Assembly (NCBI GenBank): GCA_039933785.1
Contig: JBDTNL010000077.1
Span: forward strand, 1-16,861
Length of the DNA stretch: 16,861 nucleotides
Direction: 5' to 3'
Source: JBDTNL01 sp039933785
Lineage (GTDB): Bacteria; Acidobacteriota; Thermoanaerobaculia; Multivoradales; JAGPDF01
The notes under the pieces are model-generated. The model was not told where the DNA came from and did not search any database. It saw nothing but the letters and a program-made list of their open reading frames with translations. Made by a program: the position numbers and the translations under genes. Numbering within the stretch: position 1 is the first letter of the stretch; each line of letters starts with the position of its first letter. This document shows positions 5,735 through 12,226 of this stretch, in pieces.

Positions 5735-7165
5735 TCAAGAACCCGGCAGCGCGCCGAGGCCAGCAGGCAGGCTCGGCGAGGACAGCAGCTCGCCGAACAC
5801 CTTCCAGAGAGCCTCGCGATCCTCGACCGGGCTGGTGTTACCGAAGCTCTTGCGCCAGTCGTGGGGCGAGCGCACCCTGGCCTCGACGTAGGCCTTCACC
5901 AGGTCCTGTCCGAGGTTGTAGTTGATGACGTAGGAGCGGTACTTCTTGATGAAGTTGAGCCGCTGTCGCGCGCGCTCGACCGAGGTGAGCGAGTACTTCG
6001 CCAGCCAGGCGACCGCCTGGTCGTCGTCGATCTCGCCGTCGAGCAGGCGGCGCGCCGCCTCGTTGCCGGCGTAGGAGAGCTTCTGCTTGAGCGCCAGCAG
6101 CTGGTAGTAGCGATCGGCCTCGGCGGGGTCGAGACCGGCGAGCGGGAACAGCTGCGCCTTTTCGAACGCGATGCGCTCTTGGCGCGGAAAGGCGAGCTCG
6201 ACGCCATAGTTGGCCGAGCCCTCGGCGAGCAGCGACTCGGGCGAGAAGAGCGGGTAGACCGACATCTCCACCCAGCCGCGCTCGCGCGTCAGGTGCTGCT
6301 CGAGCAGGCTGTTGTAGACGTGGTGGCCGGGGTACCCCTCGTGACAGGCGAGGTCGATGGCGCGGTCGATGAAGATCGGCAGGTCGGTATTGACCTGGAT
6401 GAGGCTCTTGTAGCCGCCCTGGAACCAGTTGTAGCCGCCCCACGGCTTGCCGGTGACGTACTCGATGGTGAAGCTCTCGCCCGGCGGCAGCTGCAGATGG
6501 GCGGCGGTGCGCTCGCGGCAGGCGGCGATGGCGGCGCGGAAGACGCTGTCGAGCTTCTCCTTGGGAATGGTGAAGCGCCGCTGGTAGGCGTCCACCCTCT
6601 CGTTGACCGGGCCCTCGCCGGGCAGCAGCGCGGCGATCTCGGCGACCAGCTCGGCGTAGTGCTGTTCGGGATAGTGGGGAGCCACCGCGCCGTAGAGCAC
6701 CTTCGACTCCTCGTCGAAGGTGAGCTTCTTGCCCTGCAGCATGTCGAGGCGACCGAGCAGAGCCTCGGTCTGGCGCTGCAGGAAGTCGCGGCGGTTCTCC
6801 ACGCTCTCGTTGGAGAAGAGCGGCAGAGCAGTGAGGTCGTGGACCAGCCGTTCGGCGCGGGCGCGGATCGCCGCCAGCTCGGGCGGAGCCGCCTTCGCCT
6901 CCTGCTGCCACTCGGCCGGGCCGTAGTAGGCGTCCACGTAGCCGGGGTCACGCTCGCCGGTGGCGAGGACCAGCTTGACGTACTCGATCGCCATCGGGTC
7001 GAGCGGCATCGGCGGTGGAGTGTAGTGGATCCATGGGTCCTTGGCAGGGGGCACCGCGGGCAGGTCGGTGGTCACCACCCGCGCCTGGTGAGCGGAGCAG
7101 CCAGCGACGAGGGCAGCAGCGGCGAGCACAGCGAGAACCCGGTTGCGTGTCATGCGCGAAAGCAT
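5735..7165 (-). CDS. DUF885 family zinc-peptidase-like lipoprotein
   Basis: Predicted 476 residues from ATG 7165 (ATG 7153 is equally possible). Residues 9-23 give a lipoprotein signal with lipobox LVAGC, Cys23. The hallmark HEGYPGHH lies at 275-282, followed by a conserved acidic/Gly segment LLAEGSANYGVE (312-323). These are the metal-binding and catalytic elements of the DUF885/M32-like metallopeptidase group. His275, Glu276 and His281 (or His282) are expected zinc or catalytic residues, and Glu315 a further ligand. TGKPWGGYNWFQGGYKSLIQV (238-258) is a conserved strand pair before the active site. The motifs are intact, so an active, membrane-anchored periplasmic peptidase is likely; the substrate is unknown. 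Its first 90 bases are duplicated at the left edge of the window. A decayed hydrolase fragment lies immediately upstream. Confidence 0.9.
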   Translation of the reverse strand: MLSRMTRNRVLAVLAAAALVAGCSAHQARVVTTDLPAVPPAKDPWIHYTPPPMPLDPMAIEYVKLVLATGERDPGYVDAYYGPAEWQQEAKAAPPELAAIRARAERLVHDLTALPLFSNESVENRRDFLQRQTEALLGRLDMLQGKKLTFDEESKVLYGAVAPHYPEQHYAELVAEIAALLPGEGPVNERVDAYQRRFTIPKEKLDSVFRAAIAACRERTAAHLQLPPGESFTIEYVTGKPWGGYNWFQGGYKSLIQVNTDLPIFIDRAIDLACHEGYPGHHVYNSLLEQHLTRERGWVEMSVYPLFSPESLLAEGSANYGVELAFPRQERIAFEKAQLFPLAGLDPAEADRYYQLLALKQKLSYAGNEAARRLLDGEIDDDQAVAWLAKYSLTSVERARQRLNFIKKYRSYVINYNLGQDLVKAYVEARVRSPHDWRKSFGNTSPVEDREALWKVFGELLSSPSLPAGLGALPGS

Positions 7166-7181
7166 ATCGGGGACTGCGGCG
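7092..7181. repeat. 90-bp direct repeat, right copy (partner 1-90)
   Basis: Matches 1-90 at 88 of 90 positions and covers the start of the intact DUF885 gene. Homology stops at 7182, where different DNA begins. Confidence 0.9.
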
Positions 7182-7258
7182 TGCCCTCAGGGAAGGAAGA
7201 GCATCGCATTTCGTCCGACGATCGGCCGTGGGGTTCCCTCACAACTGACGCGGCGACT

Positions 7259-7267
7259 GGCACCTCT
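7259..7267 (+). repeat. Single GGCACCTCT element
   Basis: The core matches the dispersed family and is followed by CGACCGGGG. It lies where the hydrolase fragment loses its similarity to the enzyme family. Confidence 0.45.
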
Positions 7268-7319
7268 CGACCGGGGTTCTTCACCGGACGGGAATCGCCC
7301 ATCGAGGTTCGCCACCGCG

Positions 7320-7414
7320 CGAATCCGCGGGTCACTCTTGGCGGCCAGCATCGCGGTCGTACCGCCGAACGAGTGACCGGCGTAGCCGACATGAGCGAGG
7401 TCGAGCCGGCCGGC
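7320..7414. repeat. 95-bp perfect direct repeat, left copy (partner 9451-9545)
   Basis: Read base by base, 7320-7414 equals 9451-9545 with no differences. It covers the codons for the hydrolase nucleophile elbow (GHSFGG). On one side the flanks are unrelated. On the other they are diverged but still alignable (DSDG codons with about 15 bases missing here). Confidence 0.92.
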
Positions 7415-7458
7415 TAGAGGCGCCAGGCCATCCGAGTCCAATCCGGGCCACTCGTTTT

Positions 7459-7483
7459 CCCGAATCGTCTGGCACCTATCGGG
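7459..7483 (+). repeat. Dispersed repeat, CCCGAATCGTCTGGCACCT type
   Basis: One base differs from the family core CCCGAATCGGCTGGCACCT. It lies about 20 bases beyond the upstream end of the hydrolase fragment. The rest of the gap 7442-7686 shows no gene. Confidence 0.65.
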
Positions 7484-7686
7484 CGGGGCGCGCGCTCAGG
7501 CCATCACGGAGACTGGCGCGCACAAGTTTGCTGGACCTGCGTCGCGGCGCTGGAGGGCTGGCTCTTTCTCTGTTCCACTCGTTCGATCCGCCGGCGGGAT
7601 TTCCGAGCCTGCGACCGCTCAGGAAAGACCCCGCGCGACTGCTGTCGAGTCGCAGTTCATGGCCGCCAGAACGGGCTCGACGACCT

Positions 7687-8517
7687 CTATTGGAGCTCGA
7701 TCCTTTCAAGCACGGCCAGAGAGGTTGGATCGACAGTGATGACCCGTTCTCTCGGCCCAAGCTTCGCGCGGAGCGCGCTCAAGCCTTCGGCCGAGTTGAG
7801 CTCTGTCGCAGCGGACAGCAACGGTTGCCCGTGCGCGAGGGAGTAGAACGCCTGCTCGGTCGGCACATAGATCACGGTAGCATCCATGCTTGCGCCGTCG
7901 AGCGCGACGCAAGGGAAGAACATGTCGCAGCGCACGGTCCCTTCCGCGCGGATGTACCGCGCTGTCTCCGGCTTCACCAGATCGACACGCCGTCGAGCAG
8001 CCGCACTGAGGCCGGCAAGCGTCGGCGCAGTCTGCCCCGGCTTGGCATACTGTGCGCCCTCGAACATGCCCGTGTTCGAGACAACGGCCACGGCGATCTT
8101 CTGTGCGAGGTTCACGTCGAACAGCTCAATCTGGTAGTCCCATTCGGCCGGGAAGATGCTTCCGCACGCTTGATCCGTCCAATCCTCGACACGCGTCACC
8201 GTATAGCGCAGTGTCTGATTCGAGATTCCAGCCAGCACGCGCTTCTGGCTGGCCGGCAGCTTCGCGTCCCGACCGAGGATGTCTCGCAGCTGGTAGACCA
8301 CATCCGCGATGATTCGCACGTCAGACGTCGGGAACGGATAGGGCACATACATCGGATCGCCAGGCGTGCCGGCCGCTACACGCACCGCGGCGTAGTAAGC
8401 GTCCACGCCTTTTCGTTGTTCAGGCGTGCAGCGATCACCTGGCGTTGCGGCGTTGGCGCGAGCGGCCGAGCTCACGGCGATGGCCGCGAGGATCACCCTT
8501 GTTATTCGCCGATTCAT
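7687..8517 (-). CDS. Exported protein of unknown function
   Basis: Predicted 276 residues from ATG 8517, with GAGGAGG about 8 bases upstream. Residues 1-23 form a signal peptide (MNRRITRVILAAIAVSSAAR, then ANA before ATPGD). The mature protein opens RCTPEQRKGVDAYYAAVRVA and holds several cysteines (for example QACGSIFPAEW and RCDMFFPC) that could form disulfides after export. I do not recognise a family. It follows the C39-like gene with only 13 bases between them, so the pair is an operon probably transcribed from the promoter at 9357-9386. That pairing suggests a joint envelope or extracellular role, for example a partner or substrate of the peptidase-like protein. This last point is inference only. 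Confidence 0.75.
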   Translation of the reverse strand: MNRRITRVILAAIAVSSAARANAATPGDRCTPEQRKGVDAYYAAVRVAAGTPGDPMYVPYPFPTSDVRIIADVVYQLRDILGRDAKLPASQKRVLAGISNQTLRYTVTRVEDWTDQACGSIFPAEWDYQIELFDVNLAQKIAVAVVSNTGMFEGAQYAKPGQTAPTLAGLSAAARRRVDLVKPETARYIRAEGTVRCDMFFPCVALDGASMDATVIYVPTEQAFYSLAHGQPLLSAATELNSAEGLSALRAKLGPRERVITVDPTSLAVLERIELQ

Positions 8518-8530
8518 CGCTCATTCCTCC

Positions 8531-9316
8531 TCAGATCGAGGGCGGCGCGCCACGAACTCGGATACTGCCGCCATACGAGTCGTAGTTCGCGTTGCCCTGC
8601 GCGACGTATTCGGCAGGAATAACGTCAACGCACTTGTAGCTGCCGTTGGTGTCGGAGCACGTCAGCTGGACCCATGTTCCGCCGCTGAATTGTGTATCTG
8701 AGAGAAACGCAGCGGGATCCTGGATCGCCACGGTGTCCCAGACATTGAGTCCCGTCGCAGGGTCCTGGTGCCACTGTCCGCCATCGATGATGACGGCGTG
8801 GTTGTTGTAAATCACGAGTGCGGGTATCTGACCCATCACCGTTGTAATCTGCCTCGACAGGAACATGTGACGGTCAGTCAGGTCGCTGCGCAGCGCCGCA
8901 TCGACAATCGCGTGTATACCAGTGTCAGTGAAATGGCGTACGCCCGAGGCCGCCAAGTCAGGCGAGAAGAACAGCATATTTCCGCCGAGCCACTGATAAA
9001 TCTGATCCTGCGTCTGGTGGGGCGAGACGTGATCGTAGTCCCGCCACATTTGGATCGACGACGCTAGGCAGTAGTCGTCGGTGAAGATGGACTCCGGCTC
9101 GAAGGGAACGCCCATCAGATGGGGACCGCCGGGCGCACCGAAGCAGGTCAACCCCAGGCCAGCGCCTAGGAGCACAGCGATCATGCCTCCTCGCGTCAGC
9201 GCTCGTACCCAACGTCGGCCTGAGTCGGCACCACTCAGGCGTTCTGAACCAGTTCTCCCCACGCCACAATCGCCTTCGAGGCGGCGTTCAACGTCACGCT
9301 CCTTCTTGCTGAACAT
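8531..9316 (-). CDS. Membrane-anchored C39/papain-like cysteine peptidase-like protein
   Basis: Predicted 261 residues. ATG 9316 is preferred because AGGAGG lies 9 bases upstream; ATG 9322 would be too close to it. An unusually long charged start (about 40 residues) precedes a hydrophobic segment at 44-60 (GMIAVLLGAGLGLT), so it is probably a signal anchor or late signal peptide. The mature part resembles C39-like/papain-like enzymes: nucleophile candidate Cys83 in DDYCLASSIQMW, then a helix with DQIYQWLGG, then the His region IPALVIYNNHAVIIDGGQW (His173) and NVWDTVAIQDPA (Asp194 or Asn191). The order Cys-His-Asp/Asn and spacing fit, but the usual WCWAAC and GGHA forms are altered. Activity and substrate are therefore uncertain, and a structural or inactive homologue is possible. 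Confidence 0.7.
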   Translation of the reverse strand: MFSKKERDVERRLEGDCGVGRTGSERLSGADSGRRWVRALTRGGMIAVLLGAGLGLTCFGAPGGPHLMGVPFEPESIFTDDYCLASSIQMWRDYDHVSPHQTQDQIYQWLGGNMLFFSPDLAASGVRHFTDTGIHAIVDAALRSDLTDRHMFLSRQITTVMGQIPALVIYNNHAVIIDGGQWHQDPATGLNVWDTVAIQDPAAFLSDTQFSGGTWVQLTCSDTNGSYKCVDVIPAEYVAQGNANYDSYGGSIRVRGAPPSI

Positions 9317-9338
9317 CGGCATGAACCTCCTGGACGGT

Positions 9339-9347
9339 GGCACCTCG
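9339..9347 (+). repeat. GGCACCTC element in the 5' leader of the C39-like operon
   Basis: GGCACCTCG matches eight of nine bases of the repeat core. It lies between the predicted transcription start (about 9350) and the ribosome binding site. Confidence 0.3.
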
Positions 9348-9356
9348 GCCGACCCG

Positions 9357-9386
9357 ATTACACGGCATGCGTTCGCCCACTGTCAA
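9357..9386 (-). promoter_or_regulatory. Sigma70-type promoter for the C39-like operon
   Basis: On the minus strand there is a perfect TTGACA (9381-9386), 18 bases, then TGTAAT (9357-9362). Start would fall near 9350, giving a leader of about 34 bases with AGGAGG before ATG 9316. It is the best promoter match I found in the window. It lies 61 bases downstream of the truncation point of the hydrolase gene. Confidence 0.7.
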
Positions 9387-9446
9387 GATGAAAAACACCG
9401 CGGTTCCAACAGAAAAAATCTGTCAGGTTTTGTGGCGTAGCGGCAG

Positions 9447-10328
9447 CTATCGAATCCGCGGGTCACTCTTGGCGGCCAGCATCGCGGTCGTACCGCCGAA
9501 CGAGTGACCGGCGTAGCCGACATGAGCGAGGTCGAGCCGGCCGGCAAGCGGACCAAGAGCGTCCGAGTGAACGCCATCCGAGTCCGCCGCCTTCAGGCGC
9601 TCGAGGCGTACGAGCACCGCGCGGCCATCGGCGAGCCATTCCTCGAGTTGACGGTTCATGCGTCGCTGGCGTTCGGTTTCGTCCGCGGTGTACCAAGCTT
9701 CGGCGTCGAAAGTGGAGAAGCTGCCGTCGGCGTACGCGGTGTAGCGCGACCCGGAGGGGTGCTGGATCGCCACCACAGCGTAGCCGCGGCTCGCGAGATC
9801 CTCGTACAGGCTCTGGTAGCTGAACCGCGTCGCGCCCATGCCGTGCGAGAACAGCACGACCGGCAGCGGCGCGCCCGAGCTCACCGGCGTCGCTCCCACG
9901 CAGGCGTTCACGCCAACGGCCAACGACAGGTCGGCGCGGGGCGCTTCGCCGTCGCCGGTCTTGGCGTGAGCGGTGCGAGCGTCCATGTAAGGAAGATGCA
10001 TGCAAGTCGCCGGTCGATCGGCTGGATACCAGACCTGCACCACCAGGCGGCGATCGGCTGGGAGCTCGAACTTGAGGGTGCCCACAGCGGCGCTGCCTGT
10101 GGGAGCCGGAAGAATCAGCCGCTGCGGCGAGGGGGACTTCTCACCGGGCACTGGTGCGCCAACGTCCGGAGCGGGGGCCGCAGCGACCGGTCCGCAGAGG
10201 AGAGCGGCGAGCATTACCGCCCGCGGAGCGAGACAGCGAAATGGCGTGGGCACGGGCTCGACGACGGCACGGTCGAGGAGGGCGGACAAGCGCGGCTCGG
10301 CGCGCCTTCTTGGGGACACGGAGACCAC
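9447..10328 (-). pseudogene. Secreted alpha/beta hydrolase (PAF-acetylhydrolase/dienelactone-hydrolase-like), C-terminally truncated
   Basis: Open frame of 293 codons from a GTG at 10328; the more likely start is GTG 10253, conserved in the remnant at 2134, giving a signal peptide (VMLAALLCGPVAAAPA). The enzyme core is recognisable: KFELPADRRLVVQVWYPADR (first strands), PVVLFSHGMGA (oxyanion hole), YQSLYEDLASRGYAVVAIQH and the nucleophile elbow GYAGHSFGGTTAML. The frame then stops at 9447 directly after SDPRIR. Intact relatives continue for well over 80 residues and carry the catalytic Asp and His there, so this product lacks two of three triad residues and should be inactive. The missing continuation (AVANLDGRF) exists in the fragment at 7187-7441. 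A two-gene operon with its own promoter occupies the space between. Confidence 0.85.
9451..9545. repeat. 95-bp perfect direct repeat, right copy (partner 7320-7414)
   Basis: Identical to 7320-7414. Its left end is 2 bases from the premature stop codon (9447-9449) of the truncated hydrolase. Confidence 0.92.
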
Positions 10329-10371
10329 GACTAGCGACGCGGGAGGATCGGAGCGCCAGTATCTCTAAGTT

Positions 10372-10389
10372 CCCGAATCGGCTGGCACC
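10372..10389 (+). repeat. Dispersed repeat, CCCGAATCGGCTGGCACC
   Basis: An 18-base match to the family core in the divergent gap between the hydrolase remnant and the SHOCT gene. The GGCACC is followed here by CCGGG rather than TCT. Confidence 0.65.
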
Positions 10390-10497
10390 CCGGGAGCTGC
10401 CGTGCTGGTCTCTGCGCTTAGCCGCCGCTAGACTCCAGACAATCGTTATGCCACGGCGTCCCGCGTCCGTGGTTCGCCAGGCCAGCTAGGAGTGAAG

Positions 10498-11178
10498 ATG
10501 CGATTCAGTTTCCTGCTTGCAGCAACGACAGCCTTCCTCCTGAGCGTAGGACCGATTTGCGCAAAGAGTGCGGACCCCGTCCAGATTTCGCCCGATACCT
10601 ACATGATCTTCCGGGAGGACCATGGGGGCATTTTTGGGAGCCTGGCCAAGCTCAAGATGAAGATCATCCGGGAGGCAAACGATTTCGCGGCGAAGCAGGG
10701 GAAGATCGCCATTCCCCTGTCGTCTCATGAGGTCCCCATGCGTGGCGGGCCAGCGCAGTGGGCTTCTTTCGAGTATCAGTTCCGCGTGGTGAGTAAGGAT
10801 GACCCGGAGGCTCGCCGGACCAGCCTGATGCCGCGACCCGACGTTGTGGTCGAAACTGATTCACATATTTCCGCGGATATCCACACGAAGGACGACACGG
10901 AGAAGCCCAAGGACGCGTACGACGAGCTGATCAAGCTCGACGATCTACGAAAGAGGGGCGCCCTCACCGACGCCGAGTTCGAGGCCGAGAAGGCGAAGCT
11001 GTTGGGCAAACCCGCCGGGGCGGCCCCGCAGGGCCAAGCGCCCCCCTCTCAAGTGCTTCACTCTGATGACCTCTACACCAAGCTCGTGAAACTCGATGAG
11101 CTGCGCAAGAAGGGCATCCTCACTGACGCCGAGTTCGAGGTTCAGAAGAAGAAGCTTCTCGACAGCCAGCAGCCCTAA
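10498..11178 (+). CDS. Exported protein with two C-terminal SHOCT domains
   Basis: Predicted 226 residues from ATG 10498, with AGGAG 5 bases upstream; a GTG at 10492 is less likely because it overlaps that site. Residues 1-25 form a signal peptide (MRFSFLLAATTAFLLSVGPI, then CAKSA). Residues 30-100 (PDTYMIFREDHGGIFGSLAK, KMKIIREANDFAAKQGKIA, then FEYQFRVV) match a small exported domain commonly found in lipoprotein-like SHOCT proteins. Two SHOCT modules follow, at 140-169 (YDELIKLDDLRKRGALTDAE, then FEAEKAKLL) and 192-221 (YTKLVKLDELRKKGILTDAE, then FEVQKKKLL). SHOCT is a short helical pair thought to mediate oligomerisation or binding. Two tandem copies joined by a Gly/Pro/Gln linker look like a recent internal duplication. 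It is the only confident plus-strand gene in the window. Function unknown. Confidence 0.85.
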   Translation: MRFSFLLAATTAFLLSVGPICAKSADPVQISPDTYMIFREDHGGIFGSLAKLKMKIIREANDFAAKQGKIAIPLSSHEVPMRGGPAQWASFEYQFRVVSKDDPEARRTSLMPRPDVVVETDSHISADIHTKDDTEKPKDAYDELIKLDDLRKRGALTDAEFEAEKAKLLGKPAGAAPQGQAPPSQVLHSDDLYTKLVKLDELRKKGILTDAEFEVQKKKLLDSQQP

Positions 11179-11278
11179 AGCGCATGGCCCACCTGGCCGT
11201 CGGCGCCAGCCGCGAGAGGTCAGCCGCGGATCCCGGCGCGAGGAGGTGCACCCGAGGAGGGGCCAGGCGATCCGGAGC

Positions 11279-11287
11279 GGCACCTCT
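11279..11287 (+). repeat. Single GGCACCTCT element
   Basis: The core is followed by CGATGCGGGG, similar to the CGACCGGGG after the copy at 7259. It lies in the convergent gap. Confidence 0.45.
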
Positions 11288-11382
11288 CGATGCGGGGCGA
11301 AGTATGGCGAGGCCCCTTCGCTCAGCTGTGCAAAATGTCGGTGCGCTGCCCTGGGAACAGCCCCGTGGTGCCGGTGTATCTG

Positions 11383-11460
11383 TTTGATTCTATTAGATCG
11401 CCCGAATCGGCTGGTACCTCTTTGGCGCTGGCACCTCTCGGTGTCGGTGTCGGGGTCAGG
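11383..11460 (+). repeat. Dispersed repeat, longest copy (two GGYACCTCT cores)
   Basis: It reads TTTGATTCTATTAGATCG, then CCCGAATCGGCTGGTACCTC, then TTTGGCGCTGGCACCTCTCG, ending GGGGTCAGG. Cores are at 11413-11421 and 11430-11438. The TTGATTCT lead, CCGAATCGG middle and TCAGG end recur in the copies at 2794-2835 and (partly) 1932-1968 and 2009-2051. It ends 12 bases before the stop codon of the next minus-strand gene. Confidence 0.75.
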
Positions 11461-11472
11461 CGAGTCCCCGAT

Positions 11473-12072
11473 CTAGCGACCTTGAACAAAGACCACGTCA
11501 AATACGCTATTGAAGTCGACGAATAGACCACCTGTCGGCTGTGCTGCTCGAAGTTCAGACACATAACGGGCGAGGCCTTGATCGAAGTCGTCGAAGAACG
11601 CCGATGGGTTCAAGGACAGCGACTCGTGTCCCGCCACTATGTTGGTCTCGAAGTAGGGCTGGCCGCGATTGCGCTCGAAGCCGCCGTGGCAAACGGCAAA
11701 GCCGTGCGCGAGGCCATTGCGGAAGTGAACCCACAGAGCCTCACCGAAGGTGACGCCGCCGACTGTTGATGTCTGGTACTCGGCCGCCATGTACTTGTGG
11801 AGGAAGGCGAGAAATCGTTCTCCGTTGGCGCCGCGTCCGCCGCTCACGAACTTGCCAGCTGCTTCGACGGCGCAGCAGAGTGATACCCCGAAGATCAGAA
11901 GCGCAGAGGAGTCGGGGCTAGGTGTGATCTCGGTGTTGAGGATCCGCCCGAGCGGATTGATAGCGACAAGGCGAACGCGGCGTTCGAAGTAGTCGATTCG
12001 CTGGGAGGGGGATAGGGCGGAAAGATGGGGCCTGTCGTAGTCGATCCATCCGCTGAGGACCGGGCCGTTCAC
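11473..12072 (-). CDS. HEPN-like protein of unknown function (defence candidate)
   Basis: Predicted 199 residues from GTG 12072; an in-frame TGA just upstream rules out a longer version. The mainly helical centre (SALLIFGVSLCCAVEAAGKF, then ERFLAFLHKYMAAEYQ) leads to WVHFRNGLAHGF, where R118-N119-G-L-A-H123 is an R-N-x3-H sequence. This is the R-x4-6-H signature of HEPN-fold RNases, whose Arg and His act in catalysis and in which Asn often follows the Arg. It is no longer overlapped with the upstream gene (154 bases between), so it may be the last gene of the operon or a separate unit. The HEPN call rests on one motif and helical context. An unrelated helical protein remains possible. Confidence 0.5.
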   Translation of the reverse strand: MNGPVLSGWIDYDRPHLSALSPSQRIDYFERRVRLVAINPLGRILNTEITPSPDSSALLIFGVSLCCAVEAAGKFVSGGRGANGERFLAFLHKYMAAEYQTSTVGGVTFGEALWVHFRNGLAHGFAVCHGGFERNRGQPYFETNIVAGHESLSLNPSAFFDDFDQGLARYVSELRAAQPTGGLFVDFNSVFDVVFVQGR

Positions 12073-12226
12073 GGATGTTTTCCAGACTCAACGAACTCAA
12101 GCCAACCGGCGGCTCGGCGCGGGCTCAGACGCCCGGCGAGCGCGGGGTTCGGCCGCGATAGACCGCAGTGTGCATTCGCATCTATGCTGACAATCTGTGC
12201 GATGCCTCGAGGGTTGGGCCGCCTGC
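12073..12226. other. Gap between the two last cassette genes
   Basis: 154 bases with no convincing gene. It may hold a promoter for the HEPN-like gene, but no clear -35/-10 pair was found. Confidence 0.35.

Larger units (their letters stand above)
7187..7441 (-). pseudogene. Internal fragment of a secreted alpha/beta-hydrolase gene
   Basis: The minus strand encodes DSDGLAPLAGRL, then the nucleophile elbow GYAGHSFGGTTAMLAAKSDP, then RIRAVANLDGRF. This matches the end of the truncated hydrolase at 9447-10328 and continues beyond it with the expected core strand. It lacks all N-terminal parts (signal peptide, oxyanion-hole SHGMGA), and soon after GRFPSG the sequence stops looking like a hydrolase. 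A GGCACCTCT repeat sits there at 7259-7267. It is a remnant, not a functional gene. Its 95 bases at 7320-7414 are identical to 9451-9545. Confidence 0.8.
11179..11472. other. Repeat-rich convergent intergenic region
   Basis: These 294 bases separate the SHOCT gene (plus) from the HEPN-like gene (minus). They hold a GGCACCTCT at 11279-11287 and the long repeat at 11383-11460. A GCGAAG/CTTCGC stem with a 14-base loop lies around 11296-11321, but has no T-run and is not a clear terminator. I see no gene. Confidence 0.5.

Noticed and set aside
5642..7417. 591-codon open frame on the plus strand opposite the DUF885 gene
   Set aside because: Its composition (Val/Ala/Arg/Leu/Gly-rich, no domain) is that of an antisense frame in GC-rich DNA. 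The minus strand has a lipobox and an intact HEGYPGHH, so this is a shadow.
7476..7760. Short open frame in the gap after the hydrolase fragment
   Set aside because: Composition is Arg/Ser-rich with no ribosome binding site, and it overlaps the dispersed repeat and the end of the exported-protein gene.
9451..9545. Interpreting the 95-bp repeat as a transposon target-site duplication
   Set aside because: Target duplications are usually under about 15 bp. Here one flank is still diverged-homologous with an indel, which fits recombination between paralogues better.
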